NCBI RefSeq assembly: GCF_905404315.1
Contig: NC_066286.1
Location: forward strand, 6,889,501-6,953,500
Source of the DNA: Leptidea sinapis
Taxonomy: Eukaryota; Arthropoda; Insecta; Lepidoptera; Pieridae
DNA: 64,000 nucleotides
Reading direction: 5' to 3'
Shown here: positions 44,016 to 54,724 of the stretch, piece by piece
Numbering within the stretch: the first letter of the stretch is position 1
Layout of the letters: each line of letters opens with the position of its first letter
Translations under genes and position numbers: made by a program
Notes under the pieces: generated by a model
What the model saw: the letters and a program-made list of their open reading frames with translations, nothing else
Database searches by the model: none
What the model was told of the DNA's origin: nothing

Positions 44016-45015
44016 ATAACTAAAACATATTATTAAAAGTCCCTTTAGGCAAGGTTCCGAAGATACTGGCAGCGTTCTCCCTTTGAATAGCTAGACTAAT
44101 TCTTTGTCCAAGATAGCTGCCAGCTTCAGTCCTGTCATGTTGACTAACCTTTTTGCTATTTCCAAATTCGAACTGTTATTGTCTAGTAGCTATCGAATAT
44201 CGGCACCTAGCGCCATTTTAATCTCATGGCGAAGTAAACGAAATTGCCATTAGAATTAATACCACAAAAATCCAAAGTGATATGACTAAATAAATTAATA
44301 GACTTGCGAGCGGTTTTTCCAAATACCAGTGTTCGAAGGCTTTGGCGTGTGTAGTTAGAGTTAGTCAGGTGACATTTAAAGGCTTTTAAGGAAGGCATTA
44401 AAATTTAAAACACATTTCGCGTCTGACCCCGACCCATGTATACTGACATATGCATGTAACCAATACTGCGTGAGCTAAGGTCGTCATTCTGTTTTCTTAA
44501 TTTTTTTCCTCTGTATCGATTATTTTGTTTTTTGGCTACTGATTTACCTTTAACATTACGACATTATACGAGACAGTTAAAATTGATTATTTTTCAGCAG
44601 TTATTTCTTATAATTTTATGTATTTATACAGAATTAATACCTGTTGAAAATTATGAAGTAAAAGCTTTTCTTATCAGAGTTACTAAAGTTAGGAGGACTA
44701 GCATGAAAGCGAAAAAGGTATGAATTTTCTTTACGTCTAGGTGATGGTAAGACCCCGGGAAGTCATAGGTGTGGTGAAAATAGGGTTGTCAATCTTACTC
44801 TTAAATAGTAATATATAACTCTTAAATAATATAATACTCTATTTCATGTATCTGTAGTTTAAAATATATAAAACACTATTTGGTATATCCATGCAAATTG
44901 ACATAACACAAAAAAATACTGTTGTTGGTTGTTGATATCCAAAAAAATATTGAACTCGGGCATTTTTGATCTCAGCCTGTTGAAGAAAAAAATAAATTAA
45001 ATAGATGTATGACGA
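44016..45015. other. No gene recognised
   Basis: GGCAGCGTTCTCCCTTTGAA at about 44070 is repeat-like. The minus-strand frame at 44207-44398 (MPSLKAFKCHLTNSNYTR at its start) has no known motif. Confidence 0.35.
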
Positions 45016-45164
45016 GTCAAGGTGACGAGCGCAATTATAGTGCCGCTCAGAATTTTTGGGTCTTTCAAGAATCCTGAGCGGCACTGCATTGTAATGGGCA
45101 GGGCGTATCAAATACCCATCAGCTGAACGTCCTGCCCGTCTCGTCCCTTATTTTCATAAAAAAA
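45016..45164 (+). mobile_element. Family A SINE-like element, 3' half
   Basis: From TCAAGGTGACGAGCGCAATT to ATTTTCATAAAAAAA, including both hairpin arms. Confidence 0.82.
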
Positions 45165-45330
45165 GTCCTCGAATAGCGACCACGTATCGGAAGACGCAGT
45201 GTTGGTAGGCCCCCCACTAGATGGACAGATAATCTGGTCAAGATCGCTGGAATAGGGTAGCACAAGACCGATCATCGTAGAGATCTTTGGGGGAGGCCTT
45301 AGTCCGTCAGGTGACGGCTGATGATGAAAA
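45165..45330 (+). mobile_element. RTE-type LINE 3' end
   Basis: GTCCTCGAATAGCGACCACG, TATCGGAAGACGCAGTGTTG and the tail GGCTGATGATGA. It directly abuts the SINE tail on its left. Confidence 0.82.
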
Positions 45331-45915
45331 AGGGACTTATCAGTCATTTCAATAGCGCACGGGACATTTACATACTTTCGATACATTAAAAGTTCCAATG
45401 CAATCATCTTGAATGGACTTTCGAAGGTTGACGCCACTTTCCTCATTTATCTGTGAGCATTTTACATACAATACAAACATTGGTATAACTGTTAATATGA
45501 TATAACAGCGGTATCGAATATAAATTACGAACAAGTAATAACAATTTTGCCAATAAACGTCATTATGTCGAGGTGAAGGACGAGCAACATAAATACGTCA
45601 ACATAACCATTGTTTACCGCGGCGTTGCTTGCAAACATCCACAGTTTTTGTTTCCTTGAATACGTGTTTTGCATTATAGTTTTCTTATACCAAACAAAGC
45701 AAAACATTATTTATACATTAAAATTATTATCATTGTCAAATTTGCTGAGATGAATGACATAATCTAATCCTCCTCCTCGCGTCGTTTTCCTCATTACTGA
45801 GGGTCGTGACTCCCCCGCTGCATCAGTTTCTCCCGTACGACTCCCCTACATCTGCTGCGATCCTTAGCCTTATCCATAATAATCTAATATTACAGTGAAT
45901 TTAAGAATTCAATTC
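45331..45915. other. No gene recognised
   Basis: A C-rich patch at 45768-45860 (TCCTCCTCCTCGCGTCG, CTCCCCCGCTGCATC) without an open frame of note. Otherwise AT-rich. Confidence 0.35.
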
Positions 45916-45916
45916 A

Positions 45917-46204
45917 AAGGATGCCGGCTAGATTATAAGTACCACAACGGCGCCTATTTCTGCCGTGAAGCAGTAATGTGTAAGCATTACTATGTTTCGG
46001 TCTGAGGGTACCGTAGCTAGTGAAATTACTGGGCAAATGAGACTCAATATCTTATGTCTCAAGGAGACGATCACATTTGTAGTGCCGCTCAGAATGTTTG
46101 GGTTTTTCAAGAATCCTGAGCGGCACTGCATTGTAATGGACAAGTATATCAATTACCATCAGCTGAACGTCCTGTTCGTCTCATCCCTTATTATCATAAA
46201 AAAA
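45917..46204 (+). mobile_element. Family A SINE-like element, nearly full length
   Basis: From AAGGATGCCGGCTAGATTAT to a 7-A tail after TTATCAT. Hairpin arms CCGCTCAGAATGTTTGG and AATCCTGAGCGGC are intact. Confidence 0.85.
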
Positions 46205-46292
46205 TACCACCCATTGCTTCCCACGACCATATTTAAGGGTAGAGAAGGCCCCTCGAAAGAAGAAAGTATTACGTAAAAAACATACATAAACA

Positions 46293-46545
46293 GTTTTAAG
46301 TAATAACCCTCAGTTCTGGGATTAATTGTAATTATAAATATAAATTTAATTTGTGCCAAAATTCATGGAGTCGAACCCGCACCTCTCTGATTCCGTCCGA
46401 GCGCTCTTACCAACTGCACCAACCGTCCGAGTGATGGATCGACCAAAATTTTGGCATCTCCTGTTCGACTTGTTGCTGTTTTTCCTCTACTTTACAGTTC
46501 ATAACCTGCTCAACCCTAATAAATGCATATTAGGAAATTGACTTG
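46293..46545 (-). mobile_element. tRNA-derived SINE, copy in direct orientation
   Basis: The minus strand has a tRNA-like head GGTTGGTGCAGTTGGTAAGA and GCGGGTTCGACTCC, then a tail ATTAATCCCAGAACTGAGGG. A body block with CAGGTTATGAACTG precedes the head. This orientation of head and tail is the normal order against which the 36-kb copy looks rearranged. Confidence 0.72.
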
Positions 46546-46608
46546 AGATGTCGCTCTTGCAAATCTAAACAGTTTATGATTTTTAAATGATATATAATTA
46601 TTAATATG

Positions 46609-46735
46609 ATAAGTAAGGGATACTTCTGGGATTAAATATACAAAAAATTATGAACGATGCGGGACTAGAAGTCGCGCCTCTCGGATTCCGTCCGAGCGCT
46701 CTTATCAACTGAGCCAACGGTCCGAGTGACACAAC
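46609..46735 (-). mobile_element. tRNA-derived SINE, second neighbouring copy
   Basis: The minus strand reads CGTTGGCTCAGTTGATAAGA, GCTCGGACGGAATCCGAGAG and a B-box region damaged to ACTTCTAGTCCCGC, then ATTTAATCCCAGAAGTATCC. Confidence 0.72.
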
Positions 46736-47639
46736 ATACATAACCTTAAGTAGTTTCCTACCATTAAAAAGTTTTGCTTTTATTTTATCTCAAAATATTT
46801 TTCGTGACGTAACAAAATGGCCCAACGGAAGACCAGCGTTGGTTTTCAAACATGACATTTCAGATATGCTGAGTTGGGACCAGTTTTTGAATCTTATATA
46901 GTAGAAATGTTTCAGTCTTTTTGTTTTTTTGCTTGTTTATCAATCTTAAGTTTATATTTATTTTTATCTTATATCTTTTGTATTTGTGCAAAACTACTTA
47001 TACGTTTCAAAAAAATCTTTCTTTCTTTCTAAATCCAACCAGCATAGAAAATGCTTACAATATTTTTTATAAGAATATTATATTAACGCAATGCGGTCCG
47101 AAGGTTAAGTTCACGTCTGTTGTAGTTGGGTAGTTCATTACCCCGATCTAATTTCCATTTCATAATTCAACGAAGCCTCGAAGTAGAACTTCTTTAGTAG
47201 GGCCATTTGTAAAGAAAATATTATGATCCAAATAGGCAAATTAATTTGTGATAATGTTCTATTATCATAAACAAGCATAAAAATAATAAACGTGACAATT
47301 TTTATCTGATTCTGTTTGCATATTCCGAAGCCAATGTCGGCCTTAAAAAAAATATTTCACCAGCGTGCGCTAACATTTCCAAATATACTATTGGAAAGAT
47401 TGAGACTAGTTAGTGAAACTAAAACTAGTTAGTGAAATTAATTGTCAAAGCCATCTTTGCGAGATTTCTACAAAATTGTTATTTCTTAAAAAGTAGAATA
47501 GCACGAGGAATAAATTATTTTAATGATTTTTGCTTGGTTAGGCCAAAAAAGTATAACTTCTTGCGTGCATACATATCTTTAAAGTTATGTGTAAATAAAA
47601 CGTTATGAGTTTTCTTCAGTACCAAGCTTGCTAAGACTT
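46736..47639. other. No gene recognised
   Basis: Long AT-rich stretch; a short direct repeat CTAGTTAGTGAAA at 47406-47437. No motif. Confidence 0.4.
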
Positions 47640-47765
47640 AAGAGACATACACAGGAGACGTTGGCTCGCCAAATTCTCGGACGAAAGTCACAGAAATCTG
47701 TAAAAGCGAATCACGTGTCGAATTGGTTAAAGACAAATCTTAGCGGAATAAACACTAGATGATAA
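47640..47765 (+). repeat. Repeat N, copy 2
   Basis: CAGGAGACGTTGGCTCGCCA, AAATTCTCGGACGAAAG and CACGTGTCGAATTGGTTAAA match the inverted copy at 61622-61712 and the short one at 29505-29600. Confidence 0.6.
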
Positions 47766-47884
47766 AATAACGCCATTTACATACATTTTTTTGTTGGCTA
47801 CCTTTTGTATAAAACCAAAGAGTATTTAACAGTACAAGTACAGACGCCTCACTCCGCAAAATCAATTTAAGAAATAGGGACTCT

Positions 47885-49092
47885 TGCGGTCATATGTTAT
47901 AGACAGTCTCTCAAACAAAAATTTAAAGAAATAAATATTATGACTGTTCATTGTCAGTACATTTATGAAAATTTAATATACGTTCCCAAAAATCGTCACC
48001 CTTTTGCTCTTAATAGTGATTTTCATTATTATAACATAACAAGGGATTGCTTGTAACTAATTCTAGTAGGCTTCATAAGATACATAATAGCTTTAATGGT
48101 AAATGTATACACTTTTATAATAAAGTCCCAGCCACTGTTCAGACATTATCTTTAAATAAATTTAAATGTTTTATAAAAATGGCTCTGTCGAAAATCCTAA
48201 TTATCACTCCACAGGTGAATATCTAAGTGATCGGACAGCCTGGGACTAGATTATGATTTTTTTATAGCAATAGGAATGACAGTACAACATTGTATATTTT
48301 TAACCGACTTCAAAAAAGGAGGAGGTTCTCAATTCCTCGGTGTGTTTTATTTTATGTTTGTCACCTTTAAACTTTCGACTGGGTGAATCGAGTTTGATAA
48401 TTCTTTTTTAGTTTGAAAGCTGGTGCTTCCCATTGTAATTTGATGAGAAAAACATAAAAGATAAATTTAAGAATAACTCAATATCGCGCAATTCTTAGGA
48501 GCAAATTAACAATACACGGCCGAATCTTTTTTATGCTCTCCGGATATTTAAGTCATCTACCATAACATAGTTATGGTCAAGTTATTGTCGTAGTCGAATA
48601 TGATGATCAATGGAACTCATTGACGACGTGGGGCGAATTTCTGTCTGTAATCAAATTGCAAAGCACTAACGTTCATTGCTGCATTGAATTTTTTTTTTAT
48701 CTACACATATTTAGATAAATAGGTGAGATGTGCTTGAGTCGTGAGGAGGCGAGAGCGGATCGCGGCGGCAGGACACCGATTCCAAAAATAACAATAATCG
48801 TAACTAGAATTAGATTAATTAATTAGACTGTATAAAAATACGCAATTATTGTTATACTTTTTAGTACATAATTATATCTTTTGTTTTGGAATAGTATTTT
48901 TGAATTCAGTTGTTTTTTTGTTAAAATATTTTTTTATTAAAAAGAGCGCAAAAAAAAGAATGCTGGGAGAGTTTCTTGCGCCGCTTTTTCTCTCTTAGAG
49001 CGCCATTTGTTTCCAAAGCGGTAGTAGTATCTAGTATATTAGAAATGACATCAAAAAGAATTCTAAAGGAATCAGTTTTGAGAAAATAAATG
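47885..49092 (+). mobile_element. Jockey/CR1-like LINE 3' end, split by an ACCGACTT element
   Basis: 47885-48300 matches the protein and UTR of the LINE at 23335-24240 (AATTTAAAGAAATAAATATT, AAAGTCCCAGCCACTGTTCA, GGACAGCCTGGGACTAGATT). The UTR resumes at 48925 (AAAAAGAGCGC, GAGTTTCTTGCGCCGC, AAAGCGGTAGTAGTATCTAG) and ends at GAGAAAATAAATGACAG. The 617-bp interruption is listed separately. The protein part (GTCTCTCAAACAAAAATT to ATCTAAGTGATCGGAC) carries small indels and is dead. Confidence 0.85.
48302..48918 (+). mobile_element. ACCGACTT-type element, long form
   Basis: Opens TTTAACCGACTTCAAAAAAG and closes with TGAATTCAGTTGTTTTTTT, a diverged inverted copy of the opening. Internal text GAGGAGGCGAGAGCGGATCG (about 48744) is GC-rich. 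It interrupts the LINE around it, so it is younger than that insertion. Confidence 0.72.
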
Positions 49093-49197
49093 ACAGATCG
49101 CACAGCGCCTACCAACGTACATTTTTATTCACCTAGAAGTTGCCTCTCTTTCTATCGCGTGACTCTTACCTCTTCCGACGACATTAGGGTTGATTTA
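49093..49197. other. Spacer before the twin hairpins
   Basis: No motif recognised. Confidence 0.4.
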
Positions 49198-49253
49198 TTT
49201 ACCTTAAACTGTACCTACCTAGTTTATACTAGGTAGGTACAGTTTAAGGTAAA
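49198..49253. repeat. Perfect hairpin 1: 26-bp arms, TTAT loop
   Basis: Arms 49198-49223 and 49228-49253 are exact reverse complements, separated by TTAT. The core CTGTACCTACCTAGT pairs with ACTAGGTAGGTACAG. Confidence 0.96.
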
Positions 49254-49306
49254 CTGAGCTATTTTATAAGATGACCTTATGGTCATCTTATAAAATAGCT
49301 CAGTTT
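49251..49306. repeat. Perfect hairpin 2: 26-bp arms, TTAT loop
   Basis: Arms 49251-49276 and 49281-49306 are exact reverse complements, again separated by TTAT. It shares three A's with hairpin 1. Core AGCTATTTTATAAGATGACC pairs with GGTCATCTTATAAAATAGCT. Confidence 0.96.
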
Positions 49307-49636
49307 TTTCTATAATATAAATGGGTTTGATAATTGTAATTTTTAATTAATATTCATTTGTTGTCAAACCTACATTAGTTGCAGCTAGTAATGTATGTGT
49401 TGGAACACCACAACATATTCCAACCTACTTAGTATATAGGAAATAATAGGAAGCTATCATGAATGGTAATTTCATTATAATAATAATCAGTTTTAATTAG
49501 ATTGTTTCAGAGTCTTAAGGACGCCTAAAAAATTTAAATTTGGATCGCAATGACCTATAATATGCATTGCTTTTTTATGTTTCTCCATTTTTAAAATATC
49601 GGTCGGATATATCGGTGAAGTAGGTGACAACAAACC
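49307..49636. other. No gene recognised
   Basis: AT-rich; nothing noticed. Confidence 0.4.
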
Positions 49637-49722
49637 TCGCACGTGAGTCCCTACTGGGTGGCCTACTGTGTAGGGGCCGCCGTACGATTTCGATACCTAC
49701 ACGGGGAGTGACACAGGCATGA
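49637..49722. repeat. Repeat F, copy 2
   Basis: CGCACGTGAGTCCCTACTGG, GATTTCGATACCTACACGGG and GAGTGACACAGGC match 7068-7165. Confidence 0.6.
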
Positions 49723-51011
49723 TAGAACCCTAAACGGCAAAATGTGTGAGAATTTATAGATAAAATATAAGTTGTTGTTTAAGACCGTCTAGATACTAGT
49801 ATACAAATGCGGGCACAGACAGATAACATAAAATGGATTTAGCAATAAAATGCAATCGCACTCGGCACTATATAGCGCGGCTCCCGAACACATTCGACTG
49901 TACATAACTCACACGGATCTATATCACTGGATGCGATCTATATTTATTACTAGCTTACGTGTCGCGAATTTGTCTGATTGGATTTCAGGATATGAATTTA
50001 TTACTTAAATCAATTTTACCTACTGATATATAATTACCATTCTATAACAATATTAAATTCTTGATGAAAAAAGTGAGAAAACGAGCAAGGCGTACCTGAG
50101 TGTAGATTTGTTAATAATCCCAAAATTCTGAATTTTAGCTTGTTTTTGAAACTTTTAAACACTTTGAAACTTATAAGATTTTATTTTCTCATCAGCCCAG
50201 TAAATTCACTAGCTATGGCACCCTACAATACTACAATTTTGACGGTATAAGCGATATTTTTTTCTGTATCAGATTTTATGTCATTTAATATTCAGCCATT
50301 TTAAACATAAATATTCAAACCTAGAAACATTCACATTTCTACTGAATTTTATAAAGCTTAAATGTTTTAATTTGTTTATCTGTTTGAACGCGCATATTAC
50401 GAAATCAATATGGATGTCAAAAGTGTAAAATCGTTTCCCAACTTTTAACCTATTGAAATCGGTGATTTAAAACCATGATTGCAAAAAACAGGTAACCTCT
50501 TAACAAATCAAAAGTTTTCGATTTTATAAATCACAATATTTTACTGTGAAAAATGGGAAAGATAAGGCATAACGGGCCCTTCTGTATCTTAGTTTAAATC
50601 ATATTTAGTTGGACTCAAGCAATGTACGCAAGTAAACATGGTAAATTCAATAAGTCTCTTCTGTTAATAATAAATTCTACTAATATAGAAATAAATAAAC
50701 GAATAAATACTTCTAATAATAATAAAATAATAGTCTCTTCTATTCGGCTAATTTAAATTAGAGACTACTATAAATTTAAGATCTAGATCTAGTATGCATA
50801 CGCAATAAATATATTTCATTTCATTCATTTTCATCGAATTCGAATAATTATATTAGTATATTATATATAATACCATAATGTTATGATACAATTGACCAAC
50901 GGGTCAACCTTACTATCCAACACGAAAATGCTTCCAGTATCCCTGGTAAATTCCACGTAGTGATAGAATGCCACTAAGTATATTCTTAATAAGAATTTAA
51001 TCTAGTTTTAC
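49723..51011. other. No gene; two small repeat scraps
   Basis: 50202-50226 (CAGCCCAGTAAATTCACTAG) is a scrap of family A and 50885-50955 (CCAACACGAAAATGCTTCCA) a scrap of family K. The rest is AT-rich and unrecognised. Confidence 0.4.
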
Positions 51012-51275
51012 CAGTAGGAGGCTCTTTTGCACAGGATGCCGGCTAAATTATGGGTAGGTACCACAACTGCGCCTTTTTCTGCCGTGAAGCAGTAATGTCT
51101 AAGCATTACTGTGTTTCGGTCTGAAGGGCGCCGTAGGTAGTGAAATTACTGGGCAATTGAGATTAACATCTTATGTCTCAAGGTGACGAAAGCAATAATT
51201 GATGTAGTGCCACTGAGAGTATTGGGTTTTTCAAGAATCCTGAGCGGCACTGCATTGTAATGGGCAGCGCGTATC

Positions 51276-51503
51276 TAAAATAATATTGACACACCTTTAC
51301 ACAAATTATCTTGCCCCAAATTAAGCATATAGCCTGTGATATTGGTTACAAGACAATGATATATTTAATACAATATACTTACTTAAACATACATAAATAC
51401 ATATAAACATACATAAATACATATAAACATACATAAATACATATAAACATCCATGACTCGGAAACAAACATCATTATATTCATTATATAGATGCTTGCAC
51501 CTA
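51276..51503 (+). repeat. Repeat D, copy 2, nested
   Basis: CACAAATTATCTTGCCCCAA, GGTTACAAGACAATGATATA, then a small tandem array, then CATCCATGACTCGGAAACAA. Matches 34246-34345 for its first part. Confidence 0.78.
51386..51448 (+). repeat. 20-bp tandem repeat, three copies
   Basis: ACATACATAAATACATATAA repeated three times in a row inside repeat D. Confidence 0.9.
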
Positions 51504-51736
51504 CAATTACTATCAGCTGAACGTCCTGCTGGTCTCGTCACTTATTCTAATAAAATAAAAGTTATAAACGTTGATATTCTCACTTCCATTTAAGCTAGAC
51601 TTGCACCAGAAAAATAACGTAAGGTACAGTTTAAACAATATTTTATGAGAAGGTTAAGTGTGAGTCAGTATAGCGGAGAGGTTACTATGATAAGAAAATG
51701 TATCAGTTTGTTTCTACTTCCTAGCATTATATCTAT

Positions 51737-52200
51737 ATACTAGCTGATCCAGGAAACGTTGTATTGCCATATTATAAAGTAATAAAAAAAATATAATTCA
51801 AATTGTTGAGGTATAAAAAATAGATGCAACCGATTCTCAGACATACCAAATATATCGTACTACAATTATTGTATTCGATTGCCATCTTGCAACCCTATAC
51901 CGAATTTGTTTTGGTTTGGATGGAACAGAATAATATAATAATCGCGACACAAAAATAGTTGTCGATCGTAGAAGGGCGAAAATTTGAATTTGTATTTTCC
52001 AATGCTGAATCTTAATAAAAATAAAAATAAATTTGGGAGGACTACCCTTAACATTTAGGGGGATGAAAAATAGATGTTGTTCGATTCTCAGACCTACCCA
52101 ATATGCACACAAAATTTCATGAGAATCGGTCAAGCCGTTTCGGAGGAGTTTAACTATAAACACCACGACACGAGAATTTTGTATATTCAATTATATAGAA
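51737..52200 (+). repeat. Repeat G, copy 5
   Basis: Starts ATACTAGCTGATCCAGGAAA, CGTTGTATTGCCATATTATA; ends GAATCGGTCAAGCCGTTTCG, GAGGAGTTTAACTATAAAC and a TATATAG. Two AAAAATAGATG blocks (51826, 52064) are internal repeats with CGATTCTCAGAC after each. Confidence 0.75.
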
Positions 52201-53629
52201 AACTATTCTTGTGATAAATACTTAAATTATTGTTGTCACCAAAAAAACGTTCTAAACTGTATAAAATTACTATCAGCTGGGTGGGTGTATGAGATGTTGT
52301 GAGATATTTAACATTACATTTATATACTTTTTAAGAAATTGAATATCTAAATAAATAATACAAAAATCTTTGCCATTTTCATACAGCCGGTGTGCCAGAC
52401 AAGTTTATAACTGAAAACAAACTAAAACATGTTAAGACTTAATGCTCAACAGTAAAAGAGTATTTTCTTCCATTTAGTAAATCTGTTGAGTATCATTAAG
52501 TTTATTTATGTAAATCTTTTGTTTGCTTGTGAATCACCGCAACTTCAAGGTACTAACACGCGTAAGGAAACTATAATGTTAGTACATAACATGTATATGA
52601 TACATAACTGCTAAATGCATCTATTTCTTCCTGTTTCAATGTTAACGTTCACGCCCCGCCATCTTTGTACATATAAAAATCATTCACACATCCCAACACG
52701 GACTCCAAAACGGACGGACTGATTTAGATAATATTTTCAGGGAGTTATCAAATTAGCTCAGTTTTTACTGAGCAACCAATGAAGTTTTGAAGCGATCGTA
52801 TTTTATAAAAATTGTTCAGCTCTTTGCCAAAGTTGCAAGTGTAAAGTTTATTAATAATAATTATATTATCTCACATTAAATTCGAACTTTTCACCTATAT
52901 GTAGATATAAATACAGTTTTAAGAATTTATAAAGTTTAGAATCTACGATTAATTAACCTTTTTTTAATTAGAATATTGGTAATTACATATCTCTTAATTA
53001 TAACTTTACTCTTGCTACTTATAATCAGAATTGAATAACAATCGACATATTGTAGATAAAATGCGATAATACTACAATGTCCTCGAAATTATTTCGGCAA
53101 TATTTTTATTACAATCATAAATACTGTTGGTTTTAATTGATAAGTATCAATTTAAATCAAAGGTGCATTGAACATTAACAGATTAGCCCTACCATCTGGC
53201 GAAACCGGCAGATAACTCAAAGGTTATGGAGCCAACTTTTATTTGATGGATTATTTTTAATATTATATTAAAATATAATAATATAGAGCCAACAAATTTA
53301 ATTTAATTTCCATATATATTGCAAATCAGTGCAATATAATTATAAAAAGGATAAGCTAAAGGTAAAATATTTAGTTATCTAAAAACTCATACTAAATGCG
53401 ACCATAATGCCAAAAATGGTGAAGCAAGGAAATATAGTAATAATTCAACCAAAACTCTACAACTGGCAGTCAATTTGTTGCACCAACAAACACGTAAAAC
53501 TGCTGTGTAAGGTTTTTTGAATAAGTTGGCTTAAGTATTTTTAAAGTTATATATAATGAATGTAATGTTTTGTTGTTGTATTAAATTTTAACATAATACT
53601 CTAAATTAACGAATCTTTTACATGGTTAT
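52201..53629. other. AT-rich, probably intronic
   Basis: Lies just downstream of the splice donor at 53630-53635 on the minus strand, so it is the start of the LRR gene's first intron. No exon-like open frame or repeat was recognised. Confidence 0.4.
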
Positions 53630-53635
53630 ACTTAC
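53630..53635 (-). other. Splice donor GTAAGT
   Basis: On the minus strand the sequence reads CTCGCGCT followed by GTAAGTATAACC, a perfect donor consensus, immediately after the conserved coding segment. Confidence 0.75.
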
Positions 53636-53799
53636 AGCGCGAGTAGCCGCTCGTTGAGCGGTGGAAGATGTTGGAGACCAGCACCTCGGCATGAGAGCCG
53701 GGTGCCCGCATCGCTGCAAGCGCATCCCGGCACTTGTCCCGGGCAGGCACTCGCCGCGGCTAATACAGCCAGCACCGCCAGTGCACACTCGCGCACCAT
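53636..53799 (-). CDS. First coding exon of a secreted or membrane LRR protein
   Basis: The ATG at 53799 opens 54 complete codons plus two bases before a GTAAGT donor (phase 2). Residues 1-18 (MVRECALAVLAVLAAASA) form a signal peptide with a hydrophobic core and small residues before the cut. The mature start CPGQVPGCACSDAGTRLSC has the spacing C-x6-C-x-C-x8-C of an LRRNT cap, followed by GLQHLPPLNERLLAL, the usual lead into the first leucine-rich repeat. Such proteins are cell-surface adhesion or receptor molecules; which one cannot be told from a cap alone. Codons are GC-rich (GCG, CTG, CGG) against AT-rich surroundings. A 62-codon overlapping frame on the same strand (53618-53806) lacks these features. 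The remaining exons are not identified; intron 1 must run leftward, perhaps past this window. Confidence 0.72.
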
Positions 53800-54020
53800 A
53801 CTTCACCTCACACAGTTCACGACACAGAACACTTTTCGCGCGAACATCATTGCACTATCCAGTGTTTATATATCCGAGACGCGAGTCGACCGCGCCGGTC
53901 GCGATGCGCGCGTAGAATGACTGAGCTAACGTATTCGTAGACAGCTAACTGCCTACTGAGTGCTGGCTACTGCAGGAGGGACGTGCCGCTTGCTCGACTG
54001 ACGCCGACGAGTCTGTTTCA
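53800..54020 (-). promoter_or_regulatory. GC- and CG-rich promoter region of the LRR gene
   Basis: This segment is much richer in G, C and CG dinucleotides (GAGTCGACCGCGCCGGTCGC) than any other non-coding stretch here, and it lies directly upstream of the exon's ATG on the minus strand. It contains the TATA box below and the palindromic GACCGCGCCGGTCGCG. Confidence 0.55.
53865..53872 (-). promoter_or_regulatory. TATA box TATATAAA
   Basis: On the minus strand GGATATATAAACACTGG stands 66 bp before the ATG. With transcription starting about 30 bp downstream (near 53842) the leader would be about 40 nt and would skip the upstream ATGATG at about 53851-53846. No clear initiator motif is seen. Confidence 0.55.
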
Positions 54021-54612
54021 TCTGCCCGATACTGACCACAGTTCAGGAATATACAATTATTGCACTACGTTTAGCGAATACTTCAATATTATGTTTGAGA
54101 ACACCTTAATTTTGGTAATAAAAACAAAATAGACATTAACATTAATTACAAACCGATCATTATTAATAGTAATTGTAATCGTGCATACGTATGCTATAAC
54201 TCAAATATGTATGTGCGAGGGGAACGATGGCTGGTCCATGCGTAAACTTGTGAACGGGCGCTGCTTGTGGTGCCAGGTCGACCTGTTGTAGTTAAATCAT
54301 TGTATTTGTTGGATGCAATTACTTATTGGGACAGTAATCACGACCATCATGCTCACAAAGCATCCTCACACAAACAATATGTTCAAGCTCTAAAGGTTGA
54401 TGCGTCCAATATACGATAATTTCTATTTAACAGTTAATTCATATAATTTATATAATTTTAATACGACTCATATATTGGATGCAGCACCTTACAAACTAAT
54501 TTGTTATGTATATTACAGCCATTGTAAAATACTCTATTTGATTGAAAAGAGTAACCGTTGATCTTATATTATGTTCTTCTCACGAGCTCAACTTTTTACG
54601 AACATGTGGTAA
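54021..54612. other. No gene; one repeat I scrap
   Basis: Apart from the repeat I fragment at 54215-54285, AT-rich and unrecognised. Confidence 0.4.
54215..54285 (-). repeat. Repeat I, fragment 3
   Basis: GAACGATGGCTGGTCCATGC and GAACGGGCGCTGCTTGTGGT are the reverse of the repeat I centre. Confidence 0.55.
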
Positions 54613-54700
54613 ATTCAGTAATTTAAAAGAAATATTTGTAGTGACGATTCAAGAGCACTTAGTTAAGGCCTAATTGAATAAAGTTTATTTGACTTGACTT
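54613..54700 (+). repeat. LINE 3'-UTR-like repeat M, copy 2
   Basis: ATTCAGTAATTTAAAAGAAA and GGCCTAATTGAATAAAGTTT, then TTGACTTGACTTGA, matching 27202-27282. Confidence 0.68.
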
Positions 54701-54724
54701 GAATATTATTATTAAACTATTATT

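Larger units (their letters stand above)
51012..51560 (+). mobile_element. Family A SINE-like element interrupted by repeat D
   Basis: 51012-51275 runs from CAGTAGGAGGCTC to GGGCAGCGCGTATC, and 51504-51560 resumes with CAATTACTATCAGCTGAACG to an A-rich tail. The 228-bp insert is repeat D. Hairpin arms are partly preserved (CCACTGAGAGTATTGGG, AATCCTGAGCGGC). Confidence 0.85.

Noticed and set aside
49198..49306. Calling the twin hairpins microRNA genes
   Set aside because: Arms are perfectly paired and the loop is four bases; no small-RNA evidence can be seen from sequence.
53618..53806. A 62-codon minus-strand frame beginning MKYGARVCTG
   Set aside because: It overlaps the LRR exon in another frame, runs through the splice donor and has no recognisable feature.
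53654..53920. Plus-strand open frames of 84-88 codons over the GC-rich block
   Set aside because: They are antisense to the LRR exon; the minus strand carries the signal peptide, cysteine pattern and splice donor.
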